Assembly (NCBI RefSeq): GCF_003614945.1
Contig: NZ_QYCZ01000001.1
Span: 638,001-702,000 of the forward strand
Source: Bergeyella cardium
Lineage (GTDB): Bacteria > Bacteroidota > Bacteroidia > Flavobacteriales > Weeksellaceae
Direction: 5' to 3'
Length of the DNA stretch: 64,000 nucleotides
Every line of letters starts with the position of its first letter. Position 1 is the stretch's first letter. Shown piece by piece: positions 34,416 to 42,970 of this stretch. The position numbers were made by a program, and so were the translations under genes. Below the pieces are notes generated by a model. It saw only the letters and a program-made list of their open reading frames with translations. It had not been told where the DNA came from and did not search any database.

Positions 34416-35774
34416 TTAAATACTTTTAAGATAGGCTTCCCAGCCTGCGATTTTGTATTCTAATGCGGCTTTTTCTGTATCAGGGGCTTTATAAATGCCT
34501 CGCCCCACGATGATGAAATCGGTGTGTAGGGAATTAAAAACATAATCGGGGGTGTTGTATTGCTGACCTTTACCATCGCCTTTTGCAGAGAGATTGACGC
34601 CAGGCGTGAAGAGGAGGAGGGATTTCCCGATCGATTTCTGAGAGACGCCACCGATTACATTGGGATGCGTTTCCGCTACTTTTAGCGCCTCTTGGAAGTA
34701 GTTGGAGTCGGTCAAACAGCCTTCGGAAGACATACTGAGGATGGCGACCACGCCAGAATTAAGGAAGTAATCCAGCGACCGATACCCACCGATAACCTGA
34801 GAAGTAATGAGGTCTGCCCACGAGGAGATTTTATATAGTCCGTACGAATACTGCATCTCTTGCGTACTCCCGATATCGGCAAATTTCCTGTCCTCCATTA
34901 GTAAGAAATTGTGTTTCTCGGCAAGGTCGCGGAGGGGGAGGATGGTTTTATCAAAATCAAAATCGGTAATGATGTCTATATGCGTCTTTAGGGCTGCGAT
35001 ATGCGGGCCTACTTTTTCGGCAAGGTTTAATAGCTCTGCAGTGGTGGTTACATCTGCCGAAGCGATGAGGTTGGTTTTCTTTTTAAGGGCTATTTCTAAG
35101 ATTTTCCTTGCGCTTGGGTGGCTTGTGAGCTTTAATTTTTCTTCGTAGGGGAGTTTTCTCTCTTTCTCGAAATGGATTTTATTGCCCGCAAGGAAGTCGG
35201 TAATTCTTTTGATTTCTTCAGTATCGAGCATATTTTCGGTTCGAAGGATTTCGCAAACTTCCATTATATTAAATAAGGTATGTACGCGGAAGCCTTTGCT
35301 TTCGAGGAGCTCTTTACCGCCCTGCTGTCTATCGAGCACGACAACGATGTCGGATACTTTTAAGTCCTCCTGCTCTACTTCGGCTATGGTTTCTATGAGG
35401 GATTTCCCAGAGGTGATGACATCTTCTACTAACAGGCAGTTTTGCCCCTTTTTGAATATCCCCTCGATGAGTTTTTTCGTGCCGTAGGTTTTTGCTTCTT
35501 TCCTTTTTATGATGAGCGGGATGTAGCTTTCCAAAGACATTGCTGTAGCCATTGGAAGAGCCGCATAGGGTACGCCACAGATGAGGTCAAAATTATCCAA
35601 AGGGAGCATTTCCAAGAGATAATCAGCCAAGTGTTTTAGGATTTTTGGGTCTGATGCCAAAGGTCTTAAATCTACATAAAAGGGGCTTTCTATACCGCTT
35701 TTTAGCGTAAACCTGCCAAACTTGATAATGCCGAGTTTGTAGCATTCAAGGAAGAATTCGCGTTTTGTTTCCAT
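34416..35774 (-). CDS. Fused orotate phosphoribosyltransferase and OMP decarboxylase (UMP synthase-like)
   Basis: 452 residues covering the last two steps of UMP synthesis in one chain. Residues about 1-205 are orotate phosphoribosyltransferase, with FTLKSGIESPFYVDLR and the PRPP loop CLLVEDVITSGKS. Residues about 215-452 are OMP decarboxylase with AALKTHIDIITDF, the catalytic MEDRKFADIGST, LFTPGVNLSAKGDGKGQQYN and IIVGRGIYKAPD. The order OPRT-OMPDC and these decarboxylase motifs match animal and plant UMP synthase rather than the usual separate bacterial PyrE and PyrF. Both active sites look intact. It is transcribed singly or after the LuxC-type gene, 38 bases upstream on the same strand. 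Confidence 0.93.
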   Translation of the reverse strand: METKREFFLECYKLGIIKFGRFTLKSGIESPFYVDLRPLASDPKILKHLADYLLEMLPLDNFDLICGVPYAALPMATAMSLESYIPLIIKRKEAKTYGTKKLIEGIFKKGQNCLLVEDVITSGKSLIETIAEVEQEDLKVSDIVVVLDRQQGGKELLESKGFRVHTLFNIMEVCEILRTENMLDTEEIKRITDFLAGNKIHFEKERKLPYEEKLKLTSHPSARKILEIALKKKTNLIASADVTTTAELLNLAEKVGPHIAALKTHIDIITDFDFDKTILPLRDLAEKHNFLLMEDRKFADIGSTQEMQYSYGLYKISSWADLITSQVIGGYRSLDYFLNSGVVAILSMSSEGCLTDSNYFQEALKVAETHPNVIGGVSQKSIGKSLLLFTPGVNLSAKGDGKGQQYNTPDYVFNSLHTDFIIVGRGIYKAPDTEKAALEYKIAGWEAYLKSI

Positions 35775-35812
35775 TACTTTTTTAGATTTATTGTATTAAA
35801 TTTTTTTATCGG

Positions 35813-36853
35813 TTAGATGGCTTCCAGAAACCTCATCGTATCTACATTATCGGCATAAGTGCTAAGGCTCGGCTTTTGTGCATTGCCCATATTTATGCTA
35901 TTGGAAATCCCGAGCTGAGGCTGAGCCACTATACATTGGATATTTTCTTCGTTTTCTTTGATGAATTGATGGACTTCGCCAATCTGCTCATATCTGCTGA
36001 AATGAAGCACTGCAAGAGGGGAGAAGAGCTTTTCGTCCTCTTTTAGAAGAACGAAATTATTATCCCAGAACTTCTCTTGGTTGAGCAAATATATCGCTCG
36101 GTTATAGTCGTAATTATTCGCATACTTATGATGATGAATCACCTCTTGGAAATCCATAAAATTCTCAAACAGCCTCTCTAAACCGAAGTTTTTTGGAATG
36201 AAAAGTCGGGTTACATTTCTGCATCCTAAACCGAAATATCTAAAAATATCATTGGCAAGGGCTCTGATTTCTTCATCGGTCTCCTCACCAGAGAGTACAG
36301 CTACTGAGGTTCGATTTTTTCGGATAAGGCTCAGGCTGTTTTTGAAGTAATATTCCAAATATCTTGCGGTATTATTGCTCCCAGTAGCGATAACGGCATC
36401 GTAATCCGTTAGCTTTTCTACGATTTCAAAAGGAATGGGGAGCGGTTTAGAAAATTCATTCCACTTTTTCAGCAGGAAAGGAATCATTATTTTATCCTTA
36501 GATGAGGGTTTAATAACAGCAATATTCCCACTAAGAACAGTACAAATAACATCGTGAAAACCTACCAAAGGGATATTCCCAGCCAGTACAAGACCTATTT
36601 TTTTAGGCGTTTCAGAAAAGCGATAATCTTGTAGCCACTCGCTGAGGTTTTCCTCATTTAAAAGCGTTGCCCACTCATTGAGCGCATATTTTTGATTTTC
36701 TTCTGTAAACCAAGGATTGTCTATTTCAGATTTTCTAATAATACTGTTGAAATCAGAGAATTTTTCATTTTGTTGAAGAGGGTCATTAGCTAAAAAATCT
36801 TTTATATAATCGCCTAATTTAGAAAGTCCCGAAATATATAATTGTCGCTTCAT
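35813..36853 (-). CDS. LuxC-type acyl-CoA reductase family protein
   Basis: 346 residues of the aldehyde-dehydrogenase superfamily branch that includes LuxC. Visible are VLAGNIPLVGFHDVICTVLSGN (cofactor region), IKPSSKD, VIATGSNNTARYLEYYF, and the catalytic Cys in YFGLGCRNVTRLFIP. It would reduce an acyl-CoA to an aldehyde or fatty-acid derivative with NADPH, but no luciferase genes are present and the physiological role is unknown. It is divergent from the ferredoxin gene, with overlapping promoters, a linkage that suggests shared redox use. Confidence 0.87.
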   Translation of the reverse strand: MKRQLYISGLSKLGDYIKDFLANDPLQQNEKFSDFNSIIRKSEIDNPWFTEENQKYALNEWATLLNEENLSEWLQDYRFSETPKKIGLVLAGNIPLVGFHDVICTVLSGNIAVIKPSSKDKIMIPFLLKKWNEFSKPLPIPFEIVEKLTDYDAVIATGSNNTARYLEYYFKNSLSLIRKNRTSVAVLSGEETDEEIRALANDIFRYFGLGCRNVTRLFIPKNFGLERLFENFMDFQEVIHHHKYANNYDYNRAIYLLNQEKFWDNNFVLLKEDEKLFSPLAVLHFSRYEQIGEVHQFIKENEENIQCIVAQPQLGISNSINMGNAQKPSLSTYADNVDTMRFLEAI

Positions 36854-36881
36854 CGCTGGATTTAGATTATCTGAATTTTAC

Positions 36882-36899
36882 TAATTTTGCACAAAAATA
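36882..36899. promoter_or_regulatory. Back-to-back -7 elements between the LuxC-type gene and fdx
   Basis: TAATTTTG on the plus strand (36882-36889) faces fdx and TATTTTTG on the minus strand (36899-36892) faces the LuxC-type gene. They lie two bases apart, so polymerases at the two promoters should compete. Confidence 0.55.
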
Positions 36900-36921
36900 A
36901 TAAAATAAAAATATTAGCATT

Positions 36922-37275
36922 ATGGCTATTAAGATAACAGATGATTGCATAAACTGTGGTGCCTGCGAGCCAGAATGCCCCAATAATGCAATATATGAAG
37001 GAGCAGTGGACTGGAAGGCATCTGATGGAACATCATTAAAAGGCGCAATCGTAATGCCCTCAGGTTTATCTATAGATGCAGATGAACCACAACCTCCCAT
37101 AAGTGATGATTTTTACTTTATAGTAACCGATAAATGTACCGAGTGTATCGGCTTCCACGAAGAGCCTCAATGTGCTGCGGTATGCCCAGTAGATTGTTGC
37201 GTACCCGATGAGGATAATGTAGAAACAGAAGAGCAGCTCTTAGCTAAAAAAGCATTCCTACACGGGGAAGAATAA
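36922..37275 (+). CDS. 4Fe-4S dicluster ferredoxin
   Basis: 117 residues. Two clusters are read from the cysteines: CINCGACEPECPNNAI near the start (CxxCxxCxxxCP) and CTECIGFHEEPQCAAVCPVDCC later (CxxC, 8-residue gap, CxxxCP). The insertion between the halves (about 40 residues) resembles other Bacteroidota ferredoxins of this size. It is a soluble electron carrier. It heads the likely unit fdx-serC-serA-DUF1015, although a 100-base gap separates it from serC. Confidence 0.92.
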   Translation: MAIKITDDCINCGACEPECPNNAIYEGAVDWKASDGTSLKGAIVMPSGLSIDADEPQPPISDDFYFIVTDKCTECIGFHEEPQCAAVCPVDCCVPDEDNVETEEQLLAKKAFLHGEE

Positions 37276-37375
37276 ATATTTATGAATGCTCAAAGGAAAT
37301 AATAAGAAAATATCTGAAAAGCATAAATCTCAATTAGGTTTATTGCTTTTTGTGTTTTAAATAATAATATAAATA

Positions 37376-38434
37376 ATGAAAAAACATAATTTCAGTGCGG
37401 GTCCCAGTATTTTGCCACAGGAAGTTTTCCAAAAGGCTTCCGAAGCGGTGATTGATTTTAATGGTTCGGGGCTTTCCATTCTTGAAATCTCTCACAGAAG
37501 TAAAGATTTTGTAGCCGTAATAGAGGAAGCAAGAGCATTGGTAAAACAGCTGATGAATATAGGCGATGATTATGAAGTACTCTTCCTACAAGGCGGGGCA
37601 AGCCTTCAATTTGCAATGCTCCCATATAATTTGCTCAGCATAAACGGGAAAGCTAGCTATCTTGATACAGGAACTTGGGCATCAGGAGCGATAAAAGAAG
37701 CTAAAAAAGTAGGGAATGTAGAGGTAATAGCCTCTTCTAAGGATAAAAATTATACTTATATCCCTAAAAATTATACGATAGATTCTTCATCTGACTATTT
37801 TCACTGTACTTCTAATAATACAATTTATGGAACTCAGATGAAAGACTTTCCAGAGACCTCCGTACCGATAGTATGCGATATGAGCTCGGATATTTTTTCT
37901 CGTAAAGTAGATTTCTCAAAATTTGGACTTATCTATGCGGGTATGCAGAAAAATATTGGTCCAGCAGGTGCTACAATGGTTGTACTAAAAAAAGAACTTT
38001 TAGGGAAAACAGGAAGAGGAAATATTCCAACTTATTTTGACTACCAAGCACATATCAGTAAAGAATCTATGCTGAATACACCGCCTGTATTTTCTATCTA
38101 TACCTCGCTTTTGAATCTTCAATGGTTGGTGAGAAATGGTGGAATAGAAGCGGCTGAGCAAAGAAATAGAGCAAAAGCTTATCTCCTTTATGAGGAAATT
38201 GATAGAAATCCACTATTTGAAGGCTTGTGCGAAAAGGAAGACCGCTCACTGATGAATGTTTCCTTTACCATTACAGATGAAACTAAGAAAGAAGCATTTG
38301 ATAATGCTTGGAAAGAAGCAGGAATAAATGGTCTCAATGGGCACAGAAGTGTTGGTGGGTACAGAGCAAGCCTCTACAATGCCCTGCCAATAGAAAGCGT
38401 ACAGGTGTTGGTTGATGTAATGAAGTCTTTTTAG
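37376..38434 (+). CDS. serC: Phosphoserine aminotransferase
   Basis: 352 residues. PLP enzyme making 3-phosphoserine from 3-phosphohydroxypyruvate, and also used in pyridoxine synthesis in some bacteria. Visible are KHNFSAGPSILPQEVF, ISHRSKDF, FLQGGASLQFAMLPYNLL, the lysine in YAGMQKNIGPAG, and NVSFTI. It is followed 58 bases later by serA, the preceding step of the same pathway. Confidence 0.96.
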   Translation: MKKHNFSAGPSILPQEVFQKASEAVIDFNGSGLSILEISHRSKDFVAVIEEARALVKQLMNIGDDYEVLFLQGGASLQFAMLPYNLLSINGKASYLDTGTWASGAIKEAKKVGNVEVIASSKDKNYTYIPKNYTIDSSSDYFHCTSNNTIYGTQMKDFPETSVPIVCDMSSDIFSRKVDFSKFGLIYAGMQKNIGPAGATMVVLKKELLGKTGRGNIPTYFDYQAHISKESMLNTPPVFSIYTSLLNLQWLVRNGGIEAAEQRNRAKAYLLYEEIDRNPLFEGLCEKEDRSLMNVSFTITDETKKEAFDNAWKEAGINGLNGHRSVGGYRASLYNALPIESVQVLVDVMKSF

Positions 38435-38492
38435 ATAATAGATTTAATTAAATTCAAAATCTGAAATCTAAAGATTAAATTTTTTTAAGATA

Positions 38493-39449
38493 ATGAAAGT
38501 TTTAGCAAACGACGGTATTTCGGAAGAAGGTAAAAATATTTTGCAAAATGCAGGGATAGAGCTGGTAGAAACAAGAGTTTCCCAAGAGCATTTAGCCCAT
38601 TTTATAAATGAAAATAAGATAGATGTCTTACTGGTAAGAAGCGCTACCAAAGTGAGAAAAGAGCTTATAGATGCTTGCCCACAGTTAAAAATAATAGGTA
38701 GAGGCGGCGTAGGTATGGACAATATAGATGTAGATTATGCCAGAGCAAAAGGCATAACAGTAATCAATACCCCGAAGGCGTCTTCTCGTTCTGTTGCAGA
38801 GCTGGTTTTTGCGCACTTCTTTTCCCTCGCTCGTTTTTTGCACGAGTCTAACAGGATTATGCCTCTTGAGGGAGATACACAGTTTAATATCCTCAAAAAA
38901 TCCTATGCAGGAGCTGTAGAATTACAAGGTAAAACATTAGGTATTATCGGTTTTGGAAATATCGGTAAAGAGGTAGCAAAGATAGCCATAGCTCTTGGTA
39001 TGAAGATAAAAGCCGTAACTTCTAAACCCACTCCTGAGGTCATTAGCCTTAACTTTTTTGATGGTCAGAAAGTAGATTTTACTATTCATCCAACCGATAA
39101 CCTTGATGACCTCCTTCCAGAGGCAGATTTCATCACGATTAATACTCCGAAAACAGAGGGCTATATTATAGATGAGCCAGAGCTTGAGAAGATGAAAGAC
39201 GGTGTATTCATTGTAAATACAGCGAGAGGAGGGGTAATTAATGAAGCCCTGTTATTAGATTTTATAGATGAAGGTAAAGTTGCAGGAGCGGCATTAGATG
39301 TTTATGAAAATGAGCCTTCACCAGAGCTTAATCTATTGATGAACCCAGCGCTTTCACTCTCTCCACATTTGGGCGGAAGCACCATAGATGCACAAAAGAA
39401 AATAGGGATAGAATTAGCAGAGCAGATTGTAAAATTAAAGCAGAAATAA
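38493..39449 (+). CDS. serA: D-3-phosphoglycerate dehydrogenase, short form without ACT domain
   Basis: 318-residue member of the D-2-hydroxyacid dehydrogenases. The Rossmann signature is LGIIGFGNIGKEVAKIA, with catalytic Arg in VNTARGGVINE, Glu in DVYENEP, and His in SLSPHLGGST. SerA is chosen from context (serC next door) and the IGRGGVGMDNIDV motif. It lacks the C-terminal ACT domain, so serine feedback through that domain is not expected. Confidence 0.9.
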   Translation: MKVLANDGISEEGKNILQNAGIELVETRVSQEHLAHFINENKIDVLLVRSATKVRKELIDACPQLKIIGRGGVGMDNIDVDYARAKGITVINTPKASSRSVAELVFAHFFSLARFLHESNRIMPLEGDTQFNILKKSYAGAVELQGKTLGIIGFGNIGKEVAKIAIALGMKIKAVTSKPTPEVISLNFFDGQKVDFTIHPTDNLDDLLPEADFITINTPKTEGYIIDEPELEKMKDGVFIVNTARGGVINEALLLDFIDEGKVAGAALDVYENEPSPELNLLMNPALSLSPHLGGSTIDAQKKIGIELAEQIVKLKQK

Positions 39450-39455
39450 TAAGAG

Positions 39456-40700
39456 ATGCCTACATTTAAACCTTTTCGCGGGATTAGACCGGATGCAGAC
39501 TATGTAGAGAAGTTTCCTACGAGACCGTTAGACAGCTTTACGCCGGATGAGATTAATAGAAAAATTCAAGAGCAGGACACTTATGTGCAGATGGTAAAGC
39601 CATTTATTGCGAGTAAATCCAAAGATGTAGATCGTAATCTTAGGAAGATTAGAAACTCATTTGAAGAGCTTGTTGCCGAGAAAAAATTAGTACAAGACGA
39701 TGCTTGCTACTATCTTTACCAACAAACAATGCCAGATAAAACCGTGTATAGAGGTTTGCTCGGCTTAGTGAGTGTAGAGGATTTCAAAAATGGAAAAATT
39801 AAAAAGCACGAAGCGACCATAAAAGCACGAAAGGAGAGGCTCACCCACTACCTTGAAAAAGTCTGTATGCAGGCAGAGCCTGTACTCCTCACCTATAAAA
39901 CCAATACCAAAGTGGAGCTCTTTATGGATAAGGAGGAGAAGACCATTCCGATTATCAACTTTGTTTCCGAACAGGGAACGAGGCATAAAATCTGGAAGAT
40001 AGACAATCGCCTCAAAATGCAGCAGATTAAAGAAGTCCTCGAGCAGATTGATTCCTTTTATATAGGTGATGGGCACCATAGAATAGGCTCCGCAGCAATG
40101 AATGCTGACAAGCTCAATGCAAAATGCAAAAGACCTCTCGGAACAGAGCCTCATAACTTCGTATACAGCTATATCGTTTCAAAAGAGTCCATAAGAATTC
40201 ACGATTACAATCGTCTCCTCAAATCATTAAATGGACTTTCACCAGAAGATTTCCTAAAAAAGTTAGAGACTTCATTCTCCATCCACGAGAAAGGAGATAC
40301 ACCTTACTTCCCGTCTCAAAAGTTTCATTTGAGCCTTTATTTAGACGGTAAGTTTTACAGCCTCCATGTAAAGCACGATTTAAGAAAAGCCCATAAAGAC
40401 GCGAATGACTTAGACCATTTCTTCCTCGAGAAGTATATTTTTAATGATATTTTAGGAATTGAAATAGAATCCGAAAGCGATAATATAGACTACCTAAAAG
40501 GGAATTCTACTATAGAGGGCATTATCTCACTCAAAGAAAAAGTAGATTCAGGAGATTATGTAGCGGCATTCGGAGTCTATCCTATCAGTTTTAATGACCT
40601 TGTAAAGATTTCCGATAAGGATATTAAAATGCCTCCCAAATGTACCCTCATAGAGCCTAAACTAATGACAGCCCTCGTAATGTATGATATGAAGGCATAA
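39456..40700 (+). CDS. DUF1015 family protein
   Basis: 414 residues, starting 6 bases after serA, so almost certainly cotranscribed. DUF1015 features are the N-terminal FKPFRGIRPD and the central YIGDGHHRIGSAAMN, containing a G-D-G-H-H-R motif that looks like a catalytic or metal-binding site. The C-terminus has EGIISLKEKVDSGDYVAAFGVYPISFNDLVKISDKD. Biochemical function is not firmly established; linkage to serA and serC recurs in Bacteroidota and points to serine metabolism. Confidence 0.9.
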   Translation: MPTFKPFRGIRPDADYVEKFPTRPLDSFTPDEINRKIQEQDTYVQMVKPFIASKSKDVDRNLRKIRNSFEELVAEKKLVQDDACYYLYQQTMPDKTVYRGLLGLVSVEDFKNGKIKKHEATIKARKERLTHYLEKVCMQAEPVLLTYKTNTKVELFMDKEEKTIPIINFVSEQGTRHKIWKIDNRLKMQQIKEVLEQIDSFYIGDGHHRIGSAAMNADKLNAKCKRPLGTEPHNFVYSYIVSKESIRIHDYNRLLKSLNGLSPEDFLKKLETSFSIHEKGDTPYFPSQKFHLSLYLDGKFYSLHVKHDLRKAHKDANDLDHFFLEKYIFNDILGIEIESESDNIDYLKGNSTIEGIISLKEKVDSGDYVAAFGVYPISFNDLVKISDKDIKMPPKCTLIEPKLMTALVMYDMKA

Positions 40701-40762
40701 GCAGGCATAAGATCTTGTGGGGAGAGTTATGAGAATAAAGTAGATTTTTTGTCCTTTTTCCA

Positions 40763-40805
40763 AAAATGGTTTCGGGCGCCCCGCAGGGGCGCCCGAAACC
40801 ATTTT
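40763..40805. terminator. Perfect 20-bp hairpin between convergent DUF1015 and frr genes
   Basis: Arms 40763-40782 and 40786-40805 pair over 20 bp without mismatch around a GCA loop. The inner part is pure GC (GGGCGCCCC) and the outer part AT-rich, so it can terminate in both directions. Confidence 0.88.
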
Positions 40806-40851
40806 ATCATTCTTATACTTTCTTAATGAAACCTATTAGCTTTAAGGAGCT

Positions 40852-41406
40852 TTAGATTTTCATTATTTCTGCCTCTTTAGTTTTGAGGACTTCATCTGCT
40901 TTTTTCACGAAGCTGTCGGTAAGTTCTTGTATACTACTTTCGGTATCTTTTATGATGTCTTCGGATACGCCGTCGAGCTTTTTCAGTTCTTTCATTCCGT
41001 CCTGTCTGGCGTTTCGTATGGTTACTTTGGTTTGTTCGGTTTCGGCTTTTGCTTGTTTTGCGAGTTCTTTTCTTCTTTCCTCTGTAAGTGGGGGTACATT
41101 CAGGATGATGTTCTCTCCGTTGTTTGAAGGTGCAAAGCCTAAGTTGGACACAATGATTGCTTTCTCAATAGCTCCGATGGCTGTTTTATCCCAAGGTTGT
41201 ATGGAGATAGTCATTGCATCGGGTATGGATACATTAGCTACTTGGTTCAGAGGGGTAGGGGCACCGTAGTATTCTACCATTACATCTTGTACCATAGCTG
41301 TGGAAGCTCTCCCTGCGCGTATTTTCTGGAATGCGTGGTCCAGGTGCTTCATTGCGGCTTGCATTTCTTGTTTTACAGTCTCTACTATTAAATTTAATTC
41401 TTCCAT
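40852..41406 (-). CDS. frr: Ribosome recycling factor
   Basis: 184 residues. It splits post-termination ribosomes with EF-G. Family signatures are HLDHAFQKIRAGRASTAMVQDVMVEYYGAPTPLNQVANVSIPD, ISIQPWDK, LGFAPSNNGENIILNVPPLTEERRKEL and the C-terminal helical region. It follows pyrH after 36 bases on the same strand, the classic pyrH-frr pairing. Confidence 0.97.
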   Translation of the reverse strand: MEELNLIVETVKQEMQAAMKHLDHAFQKIRAGRASTAMVQDVMVEYYGAPTPLNQVANVSIPDAMTISIQPWDKTAIGAIEKAIIVSNLGFAPSNNGENIILNVPPLTEERRKELAKQAKAETEQTKVTIRNARQDGMKELKKLDGVSEDIIKDTESSIQELTDSFVKKADEVLKTKEAEIMKI

Positions 41407-41442
41407 TCTTTATGAAATAATAAAGTTGATATATTTTTTTTA

Positions 41443-42150
41443 TTACGAATTCACTAATGTCCCTATATTTTCGCCTTGCACGAGTTTTAGGAGGTTATTT
41501 TCTTTGTTCATATCAAAGACGATGATGGGGAGTTTATTCTCGTGGCTCAGGGTGAATGCCGTCATATCCATCACTTTTAGGTCTTTTTCAAAAACTTCCT
41601 CAAAGGTCAGCGCATTAAATTTCACTGCATTTGAGTTTTTCTCTGGGTCGCTGTCGTAGATACCATCTACTCTTGTTCCTTTGAGGATGACATCGGCGCC
41701 GATTTCTATTGCGCGGAGGGTCGCTGCCGTATCGGTCGTGAAGTATGGATTGCCTGTGCCTGCCCCGAAAATCACTACTCTTCCTTTCTCCAAATGTCTC
41801 ACCGCTCTTCTCTTGATAAAAGGTTCAGCTACTTTATCCATTTCTATGGCAGATTGCAGTCGGGTCTTTATCCCTGCATCTTCTAATGCTCCTTGTAGCG
41901 CCATACCATTAATCACCGTTGCCAGCATCCCCATATAATCGCCCTGCACTCTATCCATTCCTTTTGCTGCTCCTGCCAGCCCTCGGAAGATGTTTCCTCC
42001 GCCAATCACAATGGCTACTTCACAGCCCAAATCGGTTACTTTTTTTATCTCTTCGGCGTATTCTTTCAGCCTGTCGTTGTCTATTCCGTATTGTCTGTTG
42101 CCCATTAGGGCTTCGCCACTTAGTTTGAGGAGGATTCTGCTGTATTTCAT
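41443..42150 (-). CDS. pyrH: UMP kinase
   Basis: 235 residues of the amino-acid-kinase fold, making UDP from UMP. Seen are [66 protein letters not shown] and [23 protein letters not shown] -7 lies upstream on the minus strand at 42174-42181. Cotranscribed with frr. Confidence 0.97.
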   Translation of the reverse strand: MKYSRILLKLSGEALMGNRQYGIDNDRLKEYAEEIKKVTDLGCEVAIVIGGGNIFRGLAGAAKGMDRVQGDYMGMLATVINGMALQGALEDAGIKTRLQSAIEMDKVAEPFIKRRAVRHLEKGRVVIFGAGTGNPYFTTDTAATLRAIEIGADVILKGTRVDGIYDSDPEKNSNAVKFNALTFEEVFEKDLKVMDMTAFTLSHENKLPIIVFDMNKENNLLKLVQGENIGTLVNS

Positions 42151-42173
42151 TTTTGGAATGATTTATTTGCTTG

Positions 42174-42181
42174 CAAATATA
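42174..42181 (-). promoter_or_regulatory. -7 promoter element of pyrH-frr
   Basis: TATATTTG on the minus strand, 24 bases before the pyrH start. Confidence 0.6.
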
Positions 42182-42360
42182 ATGAAATATAGAAAACTAC
42201 CTGTTGTTCTTTCTTTAAAAACCTTAGAAAGTCCTTTGTTTTCTTTTTGTTTTTTGAGCCAAAATCTCTTTTTCTATCTCTCTCTTTTTGATAAATTAAT
42301 AAGATATATAGTGATACTTTTTCTACTTTTAGTATAAAAAAGGGAAATATTCTTTAAATA

Positions 42361-42388
42361 TTAAGCCCAGCAATTTTGCTGAGCTTAA
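42361..42388 (-). terminator. Terminator at the end of the yicC-to-gpsA unit
   Basis: TTAAGC and CAGCAA pair with TTGCTG and GCTTAA, with one internal mismatch, downstream of the gene ending at 42442. Confidence 0.6.
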
Positions 42389-42441
42389 TGACAACTTAAC
42401 AACCTTTACTTCCTTTTTATAAAACAGAGAAGCAATTTTTT

Positions 42442-42927
42442 CTATCTTCTGCCTTGCTTAGAGGCAGGGATGTTTACTATACCACAGCCATCTACGAACC
42501 ATTTCCCTTGAATATTCTTCATTTTGATGAGGACTTTGTAATCGCCCCAGTCTTCACCTTTGGGGTTTACGGCAACATAATTCGTTTTTTTATCATACGA
42601 AACCAGCTTGTAACCCCCGTCTGGACAGTCTTGGGCATCGAGAATGGGGTCAGCATCAAGGTCACGCGCGGTGAGCTTCTTATACGCCACTTTAAACTCC
42701 TTAGTTACCAACTTATTTTTATTAACCCACGCACCTACATTAGTTGTAGAGTTCAATGCTTTGATGTAGGAGTTGATAAACTTCAGCGCTACCGAAGAGG
42801 CGGTATCTTGCTGTTCGGGGCTCATTAAAGAGACATCTACCCTTTCAGAAACGGGTAGAGGGCGAGCAGAAATTGAGCTGCTTAATACTGAAAACACGAG
42901 GACTGAGGAAAAAATAAATCTGTTCAT
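42442..42927 (-). CDS. Exported protein, DUF3828-like
   Basis: 161 residues. The signal peptide is MNRFIFSSVLVFSVLSSSISA. The body (FINSYIKALNS, KNKLVTKEFKVAYKKL, LDADPILDAQDCPDGGYKLVSYD, YKVLIKMKNIQGKWFVDGCGIVNIP) resembles DUF3828/NTF2-like periplasmic domains, in which a small cone-shaped domain binds a partner or ligand. Two cysteines (DCPDGG and DGCG) could form a disulphide. It lies 43 bases after gpsA on the same strand. The family match is tentative and no function can be given. Confidence 0.7.
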   Translation of the reverse strand: MNRFIFSSVLVFSVLSSSISARPLPVSERVDVSLMSPEQQDTASSVALKFINSYIKALNSTTNVGAWVNKNKLVTKEFKVAYKKLTARDLDADPILDAQDCPDGGYKLVSYDKKTNYVAVNPKGEDWGDYKVLIKMKNIQGKWFVDGCGIVNIPASKQGRR

Positions 42928-42970
42928 TACGATATAATTTTAATGTTATGAGCTTCAAATTTAGTTTTTT

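Noticed and set aside
36922-40700. Serine-responsive regulatory element in front of serC/serA
   Set aside because: The 100-base fdx-serC spacer shows no stable hairpin or repeated operator that I could support.
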